Shown here piece by piece: positions 4,874-5,178 of a DNA stretch of 5,178 nucleotides; position 1 is the first letter of the stretch, and the number at the start of each line of letters is the position of its first letter. This DNA is from Rhodobacter sp. (GTDB taxonomy: Bacteria; Pseudomonadota; Alphaproteobacteria; Rhodobacterales; Rhodobacteraceae): positions 1-5,178 of the forward strand of contig DPZQ01000139.1 of the NCBI GenBank assembly GCA_003536295.1. Reading direction: 5' to 3'. Made by a program: the position numbers and the translations under genes. The notes under the pieces are model-generated. The model had not been told where the DNA came from. It ran no database searches and saw nothing but the letters and a program-made list of their open reading frames with translations.

Positions 4874-5178
4874 TGACCCAAAATTTGGCTTAGAAACAGT
4901 TTTGTTCTGTCTGATTGCGGGTTGTTAAAGAATTCAACAGGTTCATTTTGTTCAACGATTTGACCTTGATCCATAAAGATCACACGGTTGGCCACGGCTT
5001 GAGCAAAGCCCATTTCGTGGGTGACACAGATCATTGTCATGCCTTCTTCTGCCAAAGCGATCATCGTATCAAGGACTTCTTTGATCATTTCAGGATCAAG
5101 CGCGCTGGTCGGCTCATCAAACAACATAATTCGTGGCTTCATGCAAAGGCTACGTGCAATTGCCACGCGCTGTTGCTG
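4870..5178 (-). CDS. bztD: Polar amino-acid ABC transporter ATP-binding protein, C-terminal part (BztD/AapP/GlnQ type)
   Basis: The last 102 codons of an ABC ATPase run off the right edge on the minus strand. The fragment begins with QQQRVAIARS, directly after where the LSGGQ signature would be, so Walker A and most of the signature lie outside the window. Present are Walker B with catalytic Glu (IMLFDE, fragment 17-22), the D-loop SALD (25-28) and the switch His54 in VTHEMGFA. The FMDQGQIVEQNEP segment and LSQILGH end are characteristic of the glutamate/glutamine/aspartate/asparagine-type uptake systems of alphaproteobacteria (BztD, AapP). The gene symbol is given on that resemblance; a general GlnQ-type paralogue cannot be excluded from a fragment. 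The GTG at 5166-5164 lies in the conserved signature region and is not a start. The gene is convergent with sixA, sharing TTAA at 4870-4873. Confidence 0.88.
   Translation of the reverse strand, partial: QQQRVAIARSLCMKPRIMLFDEPTSALDPEMIKEVLDTMIALAEEGMTMICVTHEMGFAQAVANRVIFMDQGQIVEQNEPVEFFNNPQSDRTKLFLSQILGH

Noticed and set aside
4878..4888. CCAAA-A-TTTGG inverted repeat just past the sixA stop, considered as a terminator
   Set aside because: Arms are only 5 bp, AT-rich, with a 1-nt centre that cannot form a hairpin loop, no U-tract follows, and it is inside the ABC ATPase coding region.
1..5178. A mobile element, CRISPR, defence or secretion system hidden in the window
   Set aside because: No transposase, integrase, direct-repeat array, tRNA or nuclease motif is visible, coding density is near complete and genes look native in composition.

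Overview
The window looks like chromosomal DNA from an alphaproteobacterium, most likely a Rhodobacteraceae/Roseobacter-type organism of moderate GC. The reasons are the yidC–engB–argB neighbourhood, the style of the ArgB, EngB and SDR proteins, and a Bzt/Aap-type amino-acid ABC ATPase ending in LSQILGH. This assignment rests on remembered family sequences, not on a search. I see no mobile element, CRISPR array, tRNA or rRNA.

Layout: (1) 1-434, the 3' end of yidC (membrane insertase), cut by the left edge. (2) 484-1134, engB/yihA, a ribosome-assembly GTPase on the same strand, separated from yidC by a short gap containing a small hairpin. (3) 1136-1867, an NADP-type short-chain dehydrogenase on the minus strand, meeting engB tail to tail with one base between the stop codons. 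(4) 1868-2010, a divergent intergenic region with an inverted repeat that may hold both promoters. (5) 2011-4873, a tightly packed plus-strand run: argB (N-acetylglutamate kinase), a membrane di-iron hydroxylase of the sterol desaturase/fatty acid hydroxylase family, a compact iron-sulfur protein with MMACHC/QueG-like features, and a SixA-type histidine phosphatase. The gaps are 3 nt, then two ATGA overlaps, so the four genes are probably one translationally coupled operon. (6) 4870-5178, the 3' part of a polar amino-acid ABC transporter ATPase (BztD/AapP/GlnQ type) on the minus strand, sharing a TTAA with the sixA end so that both stop codons come from the same four bases.

Functionally, yidC and engB serve membrane-protein insertion and ribosome assembly, and argB commits glutamate to arginine/ornithine synthesis. 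The genes behind argB have no established joint pathway. The hydroxylase followed by an iron-sulfur protein could be an oxidation/electron-transfer pair, and proximity to ornithine synthesis makes an ornithine-lipid role imaginable, but both are inference.

Most of the window is ordinary core genome. The item most worth follow-up is the 218-residue protein at 3714-4370. It appears to combine a short MMACHC (CblC)-like domain with a two-cluster ferredoxin tail, in effect a miniature relative of the cobalamin enzyme QueG.
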